Source: Roseimicrobium sp. ORNL1
GTDB lineage: Bacteria > Verrucomicrobiota > Verrucomicrobiia > Verrucomicrobiales > Verrucomicrobiaceae
Length of the DNA stretch: 64,000 nt
Direction: 5' to 3'
Assembly (NCBI RefSeq): GCF_011044495.1
Contig: NZ_CP049143.1
Location: forward strand, 4,340,001-4,404,000
Shown: piece by piece, positions 43,437-51,015 of the stretch
How the letters are laid out: every line of letters begins with the position of its first letter
How positions within the stretch are numbered: position 1 is the stretch's first letter
Notes under the pieces: model-generated
What the model saw: the letters and a program-made list of their open reading frames with translations, nothing else
Database searches by the model: none
Told to the model about the DNA's origin: nothing
Position numbers and translations under genes: made by a program

Positions 43437-44285
43437 TCAACGGCCCGCGTCTGTAACCTTCTCTGGCTTCTGCATGTCCGGTAGGAACGTGAGCGCCTTC
43501 GTTCCAAGTTCAATCTGCCCGGCAACGATGCTCGGCTTGCCTTCGTGGAGAAGGAAGAAGGCAAGCATCACACCCGGCCCGAACTTCGTCTCACAAGAGA
43601 AAGCGGCAATGAAGAAATCGTCGGTAAGTGATCGAGCTCCGAGAAAGCTGACCTCCGGTCTGAAGCCCAACTGCTTGAGCATTGCATTCGCGCGATTGTT
43701 GAAGTTCTCCCGGCTCGTCAGATCAAGATCAAAGAACGACGGCAGAGGGCCTGCATCGGCAGCGAGGCGTCGGATGTAGCGGTCAAAGATTCCATAATCT
43801 TGCGCGGCCACGGCCTCCTTCAACGCCGCCCCCGTGGTGGCGATCAGGGAAGCATTCATTTCATATTTGGGCAGGAATCGGTAAAATTGTGGCAACTCGC
43901 CAGTCAAAGCGGCAACCTCATTCACGCTGGACACGGAAATGGCAAAAGGAAGCCACTCGCCACCACGCCGTGTGCCTGTGACCACAATGGCATAGGCCAT
44001 TTCGTCGTATTGGACAAAAGCGAATCGAAACTCCACCGGTGCCATGGGGCTCACCACTCGGGAGGTGACCTTCGTCGGTTTACTCCCCCGCAAGCGCTCA
44101 AACTTTTGCGCCATATCAGCCCTGGCCTTTTCATCAAAGACAGAGCTCATTGCCGGATGGTCCATGATGCGTTGCAAAAAGGGCCCCATGCCGTCACGCT
44201 GGATCTCCGCGGCATCACCTTCATCCGCATGAGATCCCGACAGAAGAACCATCCAGGCGGCAAGAAGAAGACACACTCGGTTCAT
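43437..44285 (-). CDS. secreted protein of unknown family, tandem paralogue 2
   Basis: 282 residues from the ATG at 44283-44285 with a signal peptide (VCLLLAAWMVLLSGSHA). I do not recognise the family. It is homologous to the protein at 44332-45177 along its length: a MGPFLQRIMDHP-type N-terminal helix, an EFRFAFVQYDEMAYAIVVTG strand region, PLPSFFDLDL, and the best-kept block LGARSLTDDFFIAAF followed by FLLHEGKPSIVAGQ. It is probably periplasmic. It comes last in a three-gene leftward run of small exported proteins with close spacing. Confidence 0.75.
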   Translation of the reverse strand: MNRVCLLLAAWMVLLSGSHADEGDAAEIQRDGMGPFLQRIMDHPAMSSVFDEKARADMAQKFERLRGSKPTKVTSRVVSPMAPVEFRFAFVQYDEMAYAIVVTGTRRGGEWLPFAISVSSVNEVAALTGELPQFYRFLPKYEMNASLIATTGAALKEAVAAQDYGIFDRYIRRLAADAGPLPSFFDLDLTSRENFNNRANAMLKQLGFRPEVSFLGARSLTDDFFIAAFSCETKFGPGVMLAFFLLHEGKPSIVAGQIELGTKALTFLPDMQKPEKVTDAGR

Positions 44286-44331
44286 AGGTACGGCAGATGG
44301 AGCGCTGGGACGGCTTCTGAGGATAGCTTGA

Positions 44332-45177
44332 CTAGGAACCTTTCGCGGCCTCACTCGGCAGATACAGGAGTGCCGCAGAGGCGTAAGAGAGGAAGGTATC
44401 GACAATGACAGGCTTGCCCTCGTGAAGGTAGGTGATCGCAACCAGCACCCCTGGCAAGGTATTGGTATCCAGTAAAAATACCGAGGCGAACAATTCGTCC
44501 GTGATGGCCTTCGAGCCAAGATGCCTGACCTCAGGACGATGTTCATAAAGCTCCAGCAGCCCCTGACTGAACCCGCAATTCTTCATGACCTGATCGACCC
44601 GTGCCAGGACGTAGGGTGGGAGCCCGTTGGCACGCTCCGCCAGCGCGGCCATCAGATCAATGTAGGGCTGGTTCTTCTTCTTGGCGATGCACTGTTCGAT
44701 TGCAGCCGTGACGTCCTGAATGAATTTCGTGTCGGCGGAATACGGTGGTAACACGGGATAACTCAACTTGATCACCGTATGGCAGCCGGAGGGAAACTCC
44801 ACCACCCTGAAGTCAAAGGGCTGCCATTTGCCATGGTTCGCGGCGTATACCGAGGTAATGATCAGGCCTTTGTCCTTGGCCAGAGCCAGCATGCATCGAG
44901 CCTCGTGAAAGGCGCTCGGCTGGTGAATTTTCACACTGACCCGATTCAGCGGCACATCCTGCCACTTTCCGATCTTCTCCAGCATGTCCAGCCTGCCCCG
45001 GGGATCCGTGAACTGGCCCAACACGGGGTCATTCAGAATTTTTTCCACATAGCCCACTGGTCCCATTTCCTGGATGGCCTTGACCTTCGCCGCATCTTCT
45101 TCCCCACGGAGTGTGCCCCACGAAAAGCAGAACGCTCCCACCAGAGTCGAATGTAACAGGGTGCGCCAGGTCATCAT
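44332..45177 (-). CDS. secreted protein of unknown family, tandem paralogue 1
   Basis: 281 residues from tandem ATGs at 45177/45174, signal peptide LLHSTLVGAFCFSWGTLRG. It is a divergent paralogue of the next gene: MGPVGYVEKILNDPVLGQF and LGSKAITDELFASVFLLD followed by YLHEGKPVIVDTF match blocks there at the same order and spacing. The gap to the paralogue is 46 bases and to the gene before it 13 bases, so all three are probably one transcript. No catalytic motif is apparent. Confidence 0.75.
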   Translation of the reverse strand: MMTWRTLLHSTLVGAFCFSWGTLRGEEDAAKVKAIQEMGPVGYVEKILNDPVLGQFTDPRGRLDMLEKIGKWQDVPLNRVSVKIHQPSAFHEARCMLALAKDKGLIITSVYAANHGKWQPFDFRVVEFPSGCHTVIKLSYPVLPPYSADTKFIQDVTAAIEQCIAKKKNQPYIDLMAALAERANGLPPYVLARVDQVMKNCGFSQGLLELYEHRPEVRHLGSKAITDELFASVFLLDTNTLPGVLVAITYLHEGKPVIVDTFLSYASAALLYLPSEAAKGS

Positions 45178-45190
45178 ACATTCACGCAGT

Positions 45191-45655
45191 TCAGGGATTG
45201 GCGGGCTTCGGTACTGCAGCCTGGATGGTTGCCGCAAGATCCGTGGCTTCTTCCTTGGTCAGGTTTCCCGAGATGCGAAGCGTGCCACCGGTGATGGGCG
45301 AGGTAACGCGGGCCACCACCATCAGCTTCCCATTCGAGAGCACCGCGAGTTGTTCTCCGTTGTGATCTGTGGTGGACTTGGCAAATGCTGCCTTGCCCTT
45401 CTCATTGAATCGCACTTCCACTTCCCAGCGCGGTTCCTTGGCTCCGATGGACAGCACGGCTGCTTCCGCGACAGACTTGTGATCCAGCAGCGACTCCTTC
45501 GCGCAGTAGATCGCCTCATCCTCGCCCCACACCATCTTCACTGCACCGGGCGTTCCAGGTGCGACGACAAGACGAATTTCCAGCGGTGAGTCGGCCAACA
45601 CAAAACCGGGCATCAACACGCAAAAGGCAAAACACAGGAGGGTGGCTAGTTTCAT
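45191..45655 (-). CDS. secreted SecD-head-like domain protein
   Basis: 154 residues from the ATG at 45653-45655, with a signal peptide (TLLCFAFCVLMPGFVLA). The mature protein resembles the head part of the first periplasmic domain of SecD: VEVRFNEKGKAAFAKSTTD, LAVLSNGKLMVVARV, then SPITGGTLRISGNLTKEEATDLAATI, close to the SecD pattern of ITGG followed by ISGNFT and EEA. Here it stands alone without membrane helices, so it cannot be a translocase subunit. Such isolated heads occur as exported proteins of unknown role. It is the first gene of the leftward three-gene run. Confidence 0.8.
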   Translation of the reverse strand: MKLATLLCFAFCVLMPGFVLADSPLEIRLVVAPGTPGAVKMVWGEDEAIYCAKESLLDHKSVAEAAVLSIGAKEPRWEVEVRFNEKGKAAFAKSTTDHNGEQLAVLSNGKLMVVARVTSPITGGTLRISGNLTKEEATDLAATIQAAVPKPANP

Positions 45656-45743
45656 CGGTAGGACAGTGCGCAAGCACTCTGGGGGAAGCCCGACCAATTG
45701 TCCATCTGTAACCAGTTTGTGGGACGCAGCGTCAGTGCTTCTC

Positions 45744-46550
45744 ATGACCCAGAAATTGATCGGTCTCACGATGGCCTTCACGCTGCTCACGCTCATCTTC
45801 TGGGCGGTGGAGTTTTTGTGGCCCAGCATCAAGGGGCAGAAGAAGGTGCGGAAGGGATTTTGGACGGACGTGGTGTACTGGTTTTTCACGCCTCTCATCT
45901 CCAAGTCGATTTCCCAGATGGCTGTGCTCGTCGCTCTCGTGCCGCCACTGCTGCTCATGGGCAGGTCGCTGAACAAGGAAACGATTGCCGCGGGTTATGG
46001 TCCGGTGCTGAGTCTTCCACCGTGGCTGCAGGCGGTGCTCATCCTCGTGATTGGTGACTTCATCGGCTATTGGACACATCGCTGGTTTCACTCGCGACGT
46101 CTGTGGGCCTTTCATGCCGTACATCACAGCGCGAAGGAACTGGACTGGCTCTCCTCTGTGCGGCTGCATCCGGTGAATGACATCGTGTCGCGTGTCTTCC
46201 AGGCGGTGCCGTTTGTGCTGCTGGGCTTTTCACCGGTGGTGATTGCGGCGTATGTGCCCTTCCTCACATTCTATTCCATTTTCATCCATGCGAATGTGTC
46301 ATGGAGCTTTGGGCCGCTCCGTCATGTGATTGCGAGCCCGGCCTTCCATCGCTGGCACCACACGAAGGAGGATGAAGCGATCGACATGAACTTCGCTGGG
46401 CTGCTGCCGGTGTGGGATGTGATCTTCGGTACCTTCTACCTGCCGAGTCACAAACAGCCGACGGAGTTCGGCGTACATGATGATTCCGTGCCGGAGAGCT
46501 TCTGGGGGCAGATGATGTATCCGTTCAGGAAGAGGCCGAGGTCGAGCTGA
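45744..46550 (+). CDS. sterol desaturase / fatty acid hydroxylase family membrane enzyme
   Basis: 268 residues from the ATG at 45744. Four or five membrane helices carry the family's histidine clusters: HRWFH at 112-116, HAVHH at 124-128, His142 in RLHPVND, and FHRWHHTKE near residue 197-205. These bind a di-iron centre for O2-dependent hydroxylation or desaturation of lipids. The substrate in bacteria is often a fatty acid, carotenoid or hopanoid-type lipid and cannot be told here. It meets the AT-richer island gene (46585-47838) tail to tail with a 34-base gap. Confidence 0.92.
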   Translation: MTQKLIGLTMAFTLLTLIFWAVEFLWPSIKGQKKVRKGFWTDVVYWFFTPLISKSISQMAVLVALVPPLLLMGRSLNKETIAAGYGPVLSLPPWLQAVLILVIGDFIGYWTHRWFHSRRLWAFHAVHHSAKELDWLSSVRLHPVNDIVSRVFQAVPFVLLGFSPVVIAAYVPFLTFYSIFIHANVSWSFGPLRHVIASPAFHRWHHTKEDEAIDMNFAGLLPVWDVIFGTFYLPSHKQPTEFGVHDDSVPESFWGQMMYPFRKRPRSS

Positions 46551-46584
46551 GAATACTTTCAACGCAAGTTCTTAAACCCAACCT

Positions 46585-47838
46585 TTATCCCGCTCCACTG
46601 GCGTTCTTGTGAACTAGAAGTCCCCTCCAGAGCACTTTTTTCGAGGCTCCACCACTTATCTCGACTATACCGCTCAAGCGGAGTAGGGGCAACATAGCCT
46701 TTCCCGGGTAACAATCGACCATTGACGTCAGCCCCAACCCCCAGCCTCCCAACCCCACGTTCCTGTCTGGAAATTCAAGACCGTCTTCCTGCTGCTTAAG
46801 GCATGCGCCAATGTCGCGACTGAACTTAACTATTTTCTGAATAAATGAATCTGGATATCCCAGATGCTCAAGCCTCAATTCAAGCTCGGAGAGTCTCCGC
46901 ACACCCTCTCCTTCTTCCTTCACATTTTCGACTACAAAACTTTGAGTAAGGTCAACCTTAACTTCGAACGTCCTGACATTCTTTTTCACCTGATTCAACA
47001 AATTACGCACTCCCCACCGAGTTGCGTGAAGCGGAAACAATTGAACCACCCCGGCGAATTCTCGGCACTCGGCTATAATCACCATCAATTGTTCAAGAGC
47101 CTGTGATCCGCTGTGTAATGAGTCGGTGACCACGTGAACCACCCCACGCTCCGTGTGATGGACCCTTACAAATTCAAGCAAGCGGAGAGGTTCGTGGTCG
47201 CCTCCCAGACAGCTCTGCATCTGCCTAACTATTTCCAAGTCCGAACCGGTGCGAGTCAACACACTATAAGCAATTGTAGGATTCGCAAAAAACTTTCGAA
47301 GCTCTCCTCGATCAATCACTTCTACACAAGATAATATTGCATCGCCGTAGGACAGCACACCAAACGCCCCAAATTGGGCCTTCCACTCCTCGATTTGCGC
47401 ATCCCAAGATGGAACGTCCCCATATGAAGAGGCGAGACTTTCCGTTAGTCTGGATTGAAAGTCCAGCCCAGCTCTCACGATCTCTCTCCTTAAAATCTCC
47501 ACCAACGCTGTAGCCGTTTTTGGCAGCATCACTAACAGCTCAGTACTCGAGATTCTCAATTCCTCGAAACGACTCCAGAGCCTCGGTTCGGTACCCTTGA
47601 GAACAGGGTCGATGAAAATTGAAGCGTCCCTGTAGTTGTAGAGTATATCTGAGACTCTTTCCTCATCGGTCCCTCCGCCTTCAGGGACGGGAAGCACCAC
47701 AATAGCATGCTTTCGGCGCGCATTCCGTCCCCATTGTGGGAGTCCTGTTATTCGATTAATGCGCGTGCTCAAGCTGGAGTAACTTGCCTCATCGCAAACT
47801 ACTACAATTTTTGCAGGACTAATCCCTTCTGTAACCAC
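46585..47838 (-). CDS. phosphoribosyltransferase-like protein (PRTase-CE-like), putative conflict effector
   Basis: 417 residues. The start is a GTG at 47836-47838, the first start after an in-frame TAG at 47845-47847. Residues 233-246 (VVHVVTDSLHSGSQ) have the hydrophobic strand, Asp and Ser-Gly-Ser loop of a PRPP-binding site. The C-terminal block VGLGGWGLGLTSMVDCYP, LPLLRLSG and LWRGLL resembles the closing block of PRTase-CE proteins found in bacterial conflict systems. In the N-terminal part a strand-like KIVVVCDEASYSS and a long charged region have no match I know. The gene is AT-richer than its flanks and follows the LOTUS-like gene by 30 bases in the same frame. The effector role is inference. 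Confidence 0.6.
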   Translation of the reverse strand: MVTEGISPAKIVVVCDEASYSSLSTRINRITGLPQWGRNARRKHAIVVLPVPEGGGTDEERVSDILYNYRDASIFIDPVLKGTEPRLWSRFEELRISSTELLVMLPKTATALVEILRREIVRAGLDFQSRLTESLASSYGDVPSWDAQIEEWKAQFGAFGVLSYGDAILSCVEVIDRGELRKFFANPTIAYSVLTRTGSDLEIVRQMQSCLGGDHEPLRLLEFVRVHHTERGVVHVVTDSLHSGSQALEQLMVIIAECREFAGVVQLFPLHATRWGVRNLLNQVKKNVRTFEVKVDLTQSFVVENVKEEGEGVRRLSELELRLEHLGYPDSFIQKIVKFSRDIGACLKQQEDGLEFPDRNVGLGGWGLGLTSMVDCYPGKAMLPLLRLSGIVEISGGASKKVLWRGLLVHKNASGAG

Positions 47839-47868
47839 GTCGCGCTAATAACTGGATCTTGGCGCAAT

Positions 47869-48678
47869 CTATCGATTTACGCGCATCGCCTCCCAGACTT
47901 TTCCTAATGGAACTTGCAAGCTTCCAAGTTGCTCCTCTGAAAGTCGACTTAGTACTTCCATAGCTAAATCTTGGATTGATGCAATACGTTTTTTCTCCAC
48001 ACCTTGCGCTACTGAGCGCTCACGTTCCGACCTGCCACCTTTCGTCTCCGCGATAGCACGCGTTGTTATTTCATGAATTTTTTCGGCAGAACAGCCCAAA
48101 TCGCGAAGCCTGACTCCCAGCAATTCTCGCTGGCGTTCAAAGCGAAACTTCACCCATTCCTTCTGTAAGCCGGAGACCTTCAAACACTCCACAAAAAGCT
48201 TCCAATAATCTGGAGATTGGGATGATATTGACGCCTCAAACTGCGGTTGCATCTCTGGAGCGACATGCGCGTCCGAAAATTGCTTCATGATGTGGCGCTG
48301 GTCCTCGTGAGTCAGCCTTGGAACCAGCAGGTCCTCTAGACCACATTTGAGTTCACTCTCCGCCGCAACCAAGCTGTTATCCGGCTTTAGAAGCACAGTC
48401 CCATCCAGAATCGGATTGCGAAACACATTCCATCCCGTATTCAGACGACTGGTTGCCACGCTATAAACATCGCCAGTGCTAGGATCCTTTACAATGGTGA
48501 CCTCTGGGACACACGTCGTTACCATCGAGCGAAGGGACGGAAAATCCTTTGCGCTATTCCACTCTGGCAATCGGTCATTCAAGCGCAGCCCCAGTTGACT
48601 CCCCAGAATCGTTCCGCCTACTTCACGGATAATATCGACCACGGTTCGCGCCAAATTGGTATTCTTGATGTTATTCAT
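47869..48678 (-). CDS. OST-HTH/LOTUS-like N-terminal domain protein
   Basis: 269 residues. Residues about 8-76 follow the OST-HTH (LOTUS) pattern: a lead helix ARTVVDIIREVG, GGTILGSQLGLRLNDRLPEW, then SLRSMVTTCVPEVTIVKD and a GDVYSVA strand. LOTUS domains bind RNA, notably G-rich or structured RNA, and in bacteria are often joined to nucleases. Here the remaining 190 residues are helical and highly charged (WVKFRFERQRELLGVRLRDLG, a GGRSERERSV linker), with no nuclease motif. It probably senses RNA or tethers the PRTase-like protein encoded 30 bases downstream. The codon choice is AT-richer than in neighbours, a sign of transfer. A 13-bp hairpin sits 10 bases before its start. Confidence 0.65.
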   Translation of the reverse strand: MNNIKNTNLARTVVDIIREVGGTILGSQLGLRLNDRLPEWNSAKDFPSLRSMVTTCVPEVTIVKDPSTGDVYSVATSRLNTGWNVFRNPILDGTVLLKPDNSLVAAESELKCGLEDLLVPRLTHEDQRHIMKQFSDAHVAPEMQPQFEASISSQSPDYWKLFVECLKVSGLQKEWVKFRFERQRELLGVRLRDLGCSAEKIHEITTRAIAETKGGRSERERSVAQGVEKKRIASIQDLAMEVLSRLSEEQLGSLQVPLGKVWEAMRVNR

Positions 48679-48687
48679 CGCAGAAGA

Positions 48688-48716
48688 AAGCCGGAGGGAA
48701 TACTTCCCTCCGGCTT
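48688..48716 (-). promoter_or_regulatory. 13-bp perfect hairpin before the island's first start codon
   Basis: Arms 48688-48700 (AAGCCGGAGGGAA) and 48704-48716 pair perfectly around a 3-base loop. Read leftward the stem is followed by TCTTCTGCG and then the ATG at 48678. A GC-rich stem in an AT-rich leader, so near the start, could act as an attenuator or as a translation block. It might also be the far terminator of fabG. Confidence 0.6.
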
Positions 48717-49020
48717 ATAAAAAAGGATGTTGCCTTTACATATAGATGATGACGTCCCTTGTATGGCCTACACAAGGTTAGAGTAAGTTCGGCTTACTCC
48801 GTCTACAGTTAATCGAGATTTTTTCAAATCATCGACCGCTCCCGTAAGCGAACCAATTCCTTGATTCAACCGTATCCGTTCCGCAAAACTGCCGTGATTC
48901 AACGCGTCTCGCAAGCAAAAATTTAGAATTCCTCAATAAAATTTTGTTCAAAACCAATTCAATAGCAATGGCTTACTGTTAAAGTTTAGCATGGCCTATC
49001 TTAACTCTTAAGTCGAAAAA
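48717..49020. other. AT-rich gap, no gene seen
   Basis: This 304-base stretch between the fabG stop and the hairpin is clearly AT-richer than the rest of the window. I find no convincing open frame, repeat or RNA gene. It presumably holds the promoter of the two island genes, which I cannot place with confidence. Confidence 0.5.
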
Positions 49021-49767
49021 TCACATCACCATCCCACCATCCACCGCGATCACCTGGCCGGTGATGTAGCGAGCTTCGTCGCTGGCGAGGAAGGCGACGG
49101 TGTTGGCGATGTCCACGGCATCACCGAAGGTGCCGAGGGGAATCTGCTTGAGCACGCCGTCCTTCTGCTGGTCGTTCAGCTCATTCGTCATGTCGGTGAC
49201 GATGAAGCCGGGGGCGATGGCATTCACGGTGACGGCGCGGCCGGCGAACTCGCGGGCGAGCGATTTGGAGAAGCCGATGAGGCCCGCCTTGCTGGCGGCG
49301 TAGTTGCACTGACCGGCATTGCCGATGAGACCGATAACGCTGGCCACATTGAGGATGCGGCCGGTCTTGCTCTTCAGAATGCTGCGCTGGAAGGCTTTCA
49401 CGAGGTTGAAGGCGCCCTTGAGGTTGGTGTCGAGCACCACATCCCAGTCCTCATCGCTCATGCGAAGGGCGAGGCCGTCGCGGGTGACGCCGGCGTTGTT
49501 CACCAGGATGTCCACGCTGCCGAAGTCGGCGAGCACCTGCTTGCCCAAGGCAGCGGTGGCGGTGCTGTCGGACACGTCCACGGCATAGCCTTTGGCGGCT
49601 CCGGGGTGCGCGGCGTTGATGGCCTCGGCGGTGGCGTTGGAATTGGCCTCGGTGCGGGAAACGATGGCGACCTTCGCGCCTTCGGCGGCGAAGCGTTCGG
49701 CAATGGCCTTGCCAATGCCCCGGCCGGCGCCGGTGATGACTGCGGTGCGTCCTGTGAGTCTGCTCAT
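49021..49767 (-). CDS. fabG: 3-oxoacyl-[acyl-carrier-protein] reductase
   Basis: 248 residues, the normal length. It reduces beta-ketoacyl-ACP with NADPH in fatty acid elongation. The short-chain dehydrogenase features are complete: GAGRGIG at 13-19, NNAG at 90-93, Ser143, and the catalytic Tyr156 and Lys160 in NYAASK. The FabG-type end is present (GFIVTDMTNEL, YITGQVIAVDGGMVM). It is not beside other fab genes here, which is a little unusual, but the sequence is closer to FabG than to other SDRs. Confidence 0.92.
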   Translation of the reverse strand: MSRLTGRTAVITGAGRGIGKAIAERFAAEGAKVAIVSRTEANSNATAEAINAAHPGAAKGYAVDVSDSTATAALGKQVLADFGSVDILVNNAGVTRDGLALRMSDEDWDVVLDTNLKGAFNLVKAFQRSILKSKTGRILNVASVIGLIGNAGQCNYAASKAGLIGFSKSLAREFAGRAVTVNAIAPGFIVTDMTNELNDQQKDGVLKQIPLGTFGDAVDIANTVAFLASDEARYITGQVIAVDGGMVM

Positions 49768-49915
49768 GGGACGGGTTGCCTAGTGCAGTGCGACGGGGGA
49801 TGCAAGCGCAAGTGAATGAGGGTGAAAGTCCGCTTCCTCAGGGAGGTGGAGGTCCACCGCCGTAGATTGAGTTTTTGCTCACCGAGCTGGCCTATTCTGC
49901 TTGCGTGGGGGTCAA

Positions 49916-49934
49916 TGTGACACAATCGTCACGC
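49916..49934. promoter_or_regulatory. GTGAC-N6-GTCAC site before phoU
   Basis: GTGACACAATCGTCAC at 49917-49932, 64 bases before the phoU start. With flanks it agrees at 16 of 19 positions with the site before phoB at 53020-53038. It may be a shared operator for the phosphate genes. The position is a fact; the role is inference. Confidence 0.45.
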
Positions 49935-49996
49935 CAGACCAGTAGCTCTATGGGGTGTCGTGATGTTGGGTCCCCTCCTCCACCCCACTCTTCCTG

Positions 49997-50683
49997 ATGC
50001 CTGACGACTCGGAAATGAACGAAAGACACATCCTCTCCAGCTTCGACAACGCTCTTGATCGGCTTCGCCAGAACCTGTTTCACATGGCGAGCCTGACCAC
50101 TCAAAGTTTGAACGACGCCGTACGCGGATTGCTGGAACGGGATGTGATGCTGTGCAATCAGGTGATTGCCGAAGACGAATCGGTCGACCAATTCGAGAAG
50201 CAGATTGACGCTCAAGGCGTTGCGATTCTCACCCGCTTCACCCCGCTGGCCCATGACCTGCGCCGTGTCGTCAGCACGATGAAGGCTTCCAGCAACTTGG
50301 AGCGCATCAGCGACCAGGCGGTCAACATTGCCCGCCGGGCCAAGCGCATTCTCCAGAGTGTGGAGATTCCGGAAACACGTATGGTGGAGCCCATTCACGC
50401 CCAGGCCATGTCCCTGCTGGGAGACGCCATTGAGGCCTTCCGCGACGAGAATGTGGAGCTCGCCACGGGTCTAAAAGCGCGTGATAAAGAACTCAACCGC
50501 ATTCAAAACGAGTTCATTGCGCGCATGACCTCCCGCATGGAGGAAGACACCTCCCGCATCAAGGATTACATCGACCTCGTGTTCGTGGCCCGTTTCCTTG
50601 AGCGCGCCGGTGACCACGCGGTGAACATCGGCGAAGACGCCGTGTACGCCGGTGTCGCGCGTGACATCCGCCACGTGAAGTAA
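49997..50683 (+). CDS. phoU: phosphate signalling complex protein PhoU
   Basis: 228 residues. It has two repeats of the PhoU three-helix unit. LSSFDNALDRLRQNLFHMASLT opens the first, and the metal-type motif of each is seen in VVSTMKASSNLERISDQAVNIARR and VFVARFLERAGDHAVNIGEDAVY, with the E-R-x-x-D-x-A-x-N-I pattern. PhoU damps the PhoR/PhoB response when phosphate is plentiful and links it to the PstSCAB transporter. No pst genes lie in this window. It is convergent with phoR. Confidence 0.95.
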   Translation: MPDDSEMNERHILSSFDNALDRLRQNLFHMASLTTQSLNDAVRGLLERDVMLCNQVIAEDESVDQFEKQIDAQGVAILTRFTPLAHDLRRVVSTMKASSNLERISDQAVNIARRAKRILQSVEIPETRMVEPIHAQAMSLLGDAIEAFRDENVELATGLKARDKELNRIQNEFIARMTSRMEEDTSRIKDYIDLVFVARFLERAGDHAVNIGEDAVYAGVARDIRHVK

Positions 50684-50712
50684 GCACGCGAGGAAGCGAA
50701 ACCTTTTTGACA

Positions 50713-50743
50713 ACGGCGCTGGGATTGTCTCAGCGCCGTTTTT
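50713..50743 (+). terminator. rho-independent terminator after phoU
   Basis: ACGGCGCTG (50713-50721) pairs with CAGCGCCGT (50731-50739), followed by a run of T to 50743. It is 30 bases past the phoU stop. Confidence 0.88.
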
Positions 50744-50771
50744 GCGTCCACGACTCCGTTCGGGTTACTGC

Positions 50772-50988
50772 GGAATGGCCGCAAAAGGCACAAGAGGATG
50801 AGCGGGTAACTGAAAAAACCACCGCGTGACACCACTCCACGCAGCCCACTTTTTGTGCCTTTTGCGTCTTTTTGCGGCTACCTTTCCCGGCTCCCAATCC
50901 ACGTCCGCACTCGGAAACATCCCTACCACTCTGCCACTCCACGCAGGCCGCTTCCTTTGTGCGTTCTCTGCGTTCTTTTGCGGCATTT
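50772..50988. repeat. family B element with a third arm
   Basis: GGAATGGCCGCAAAAGG (50772-50788) pairs with CCTTTTGCGTCTTTTTGCGG (50859-50878). A further right-type arm, TGCGTTCTCTGCGTTC then TTTTGCGGCATTTC, follows at 50960-50989. Together with the terminator it fills the 332 bases between phoU and phoR; no gene is seen there. Confidence 0.75.
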
Positions 50989-51015
50989 CTTCCCGGGCCT
51001 GCAACGCCCCTCGTT

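Noticed and set aside
47839-47868. The two island genes as one protein split by mutation
   Set aside because: They are in the same frame, but two TAG codons separate them and the upstream protein ends naturally; two separate genes are simpler. Related loci with a fusion would change this view.
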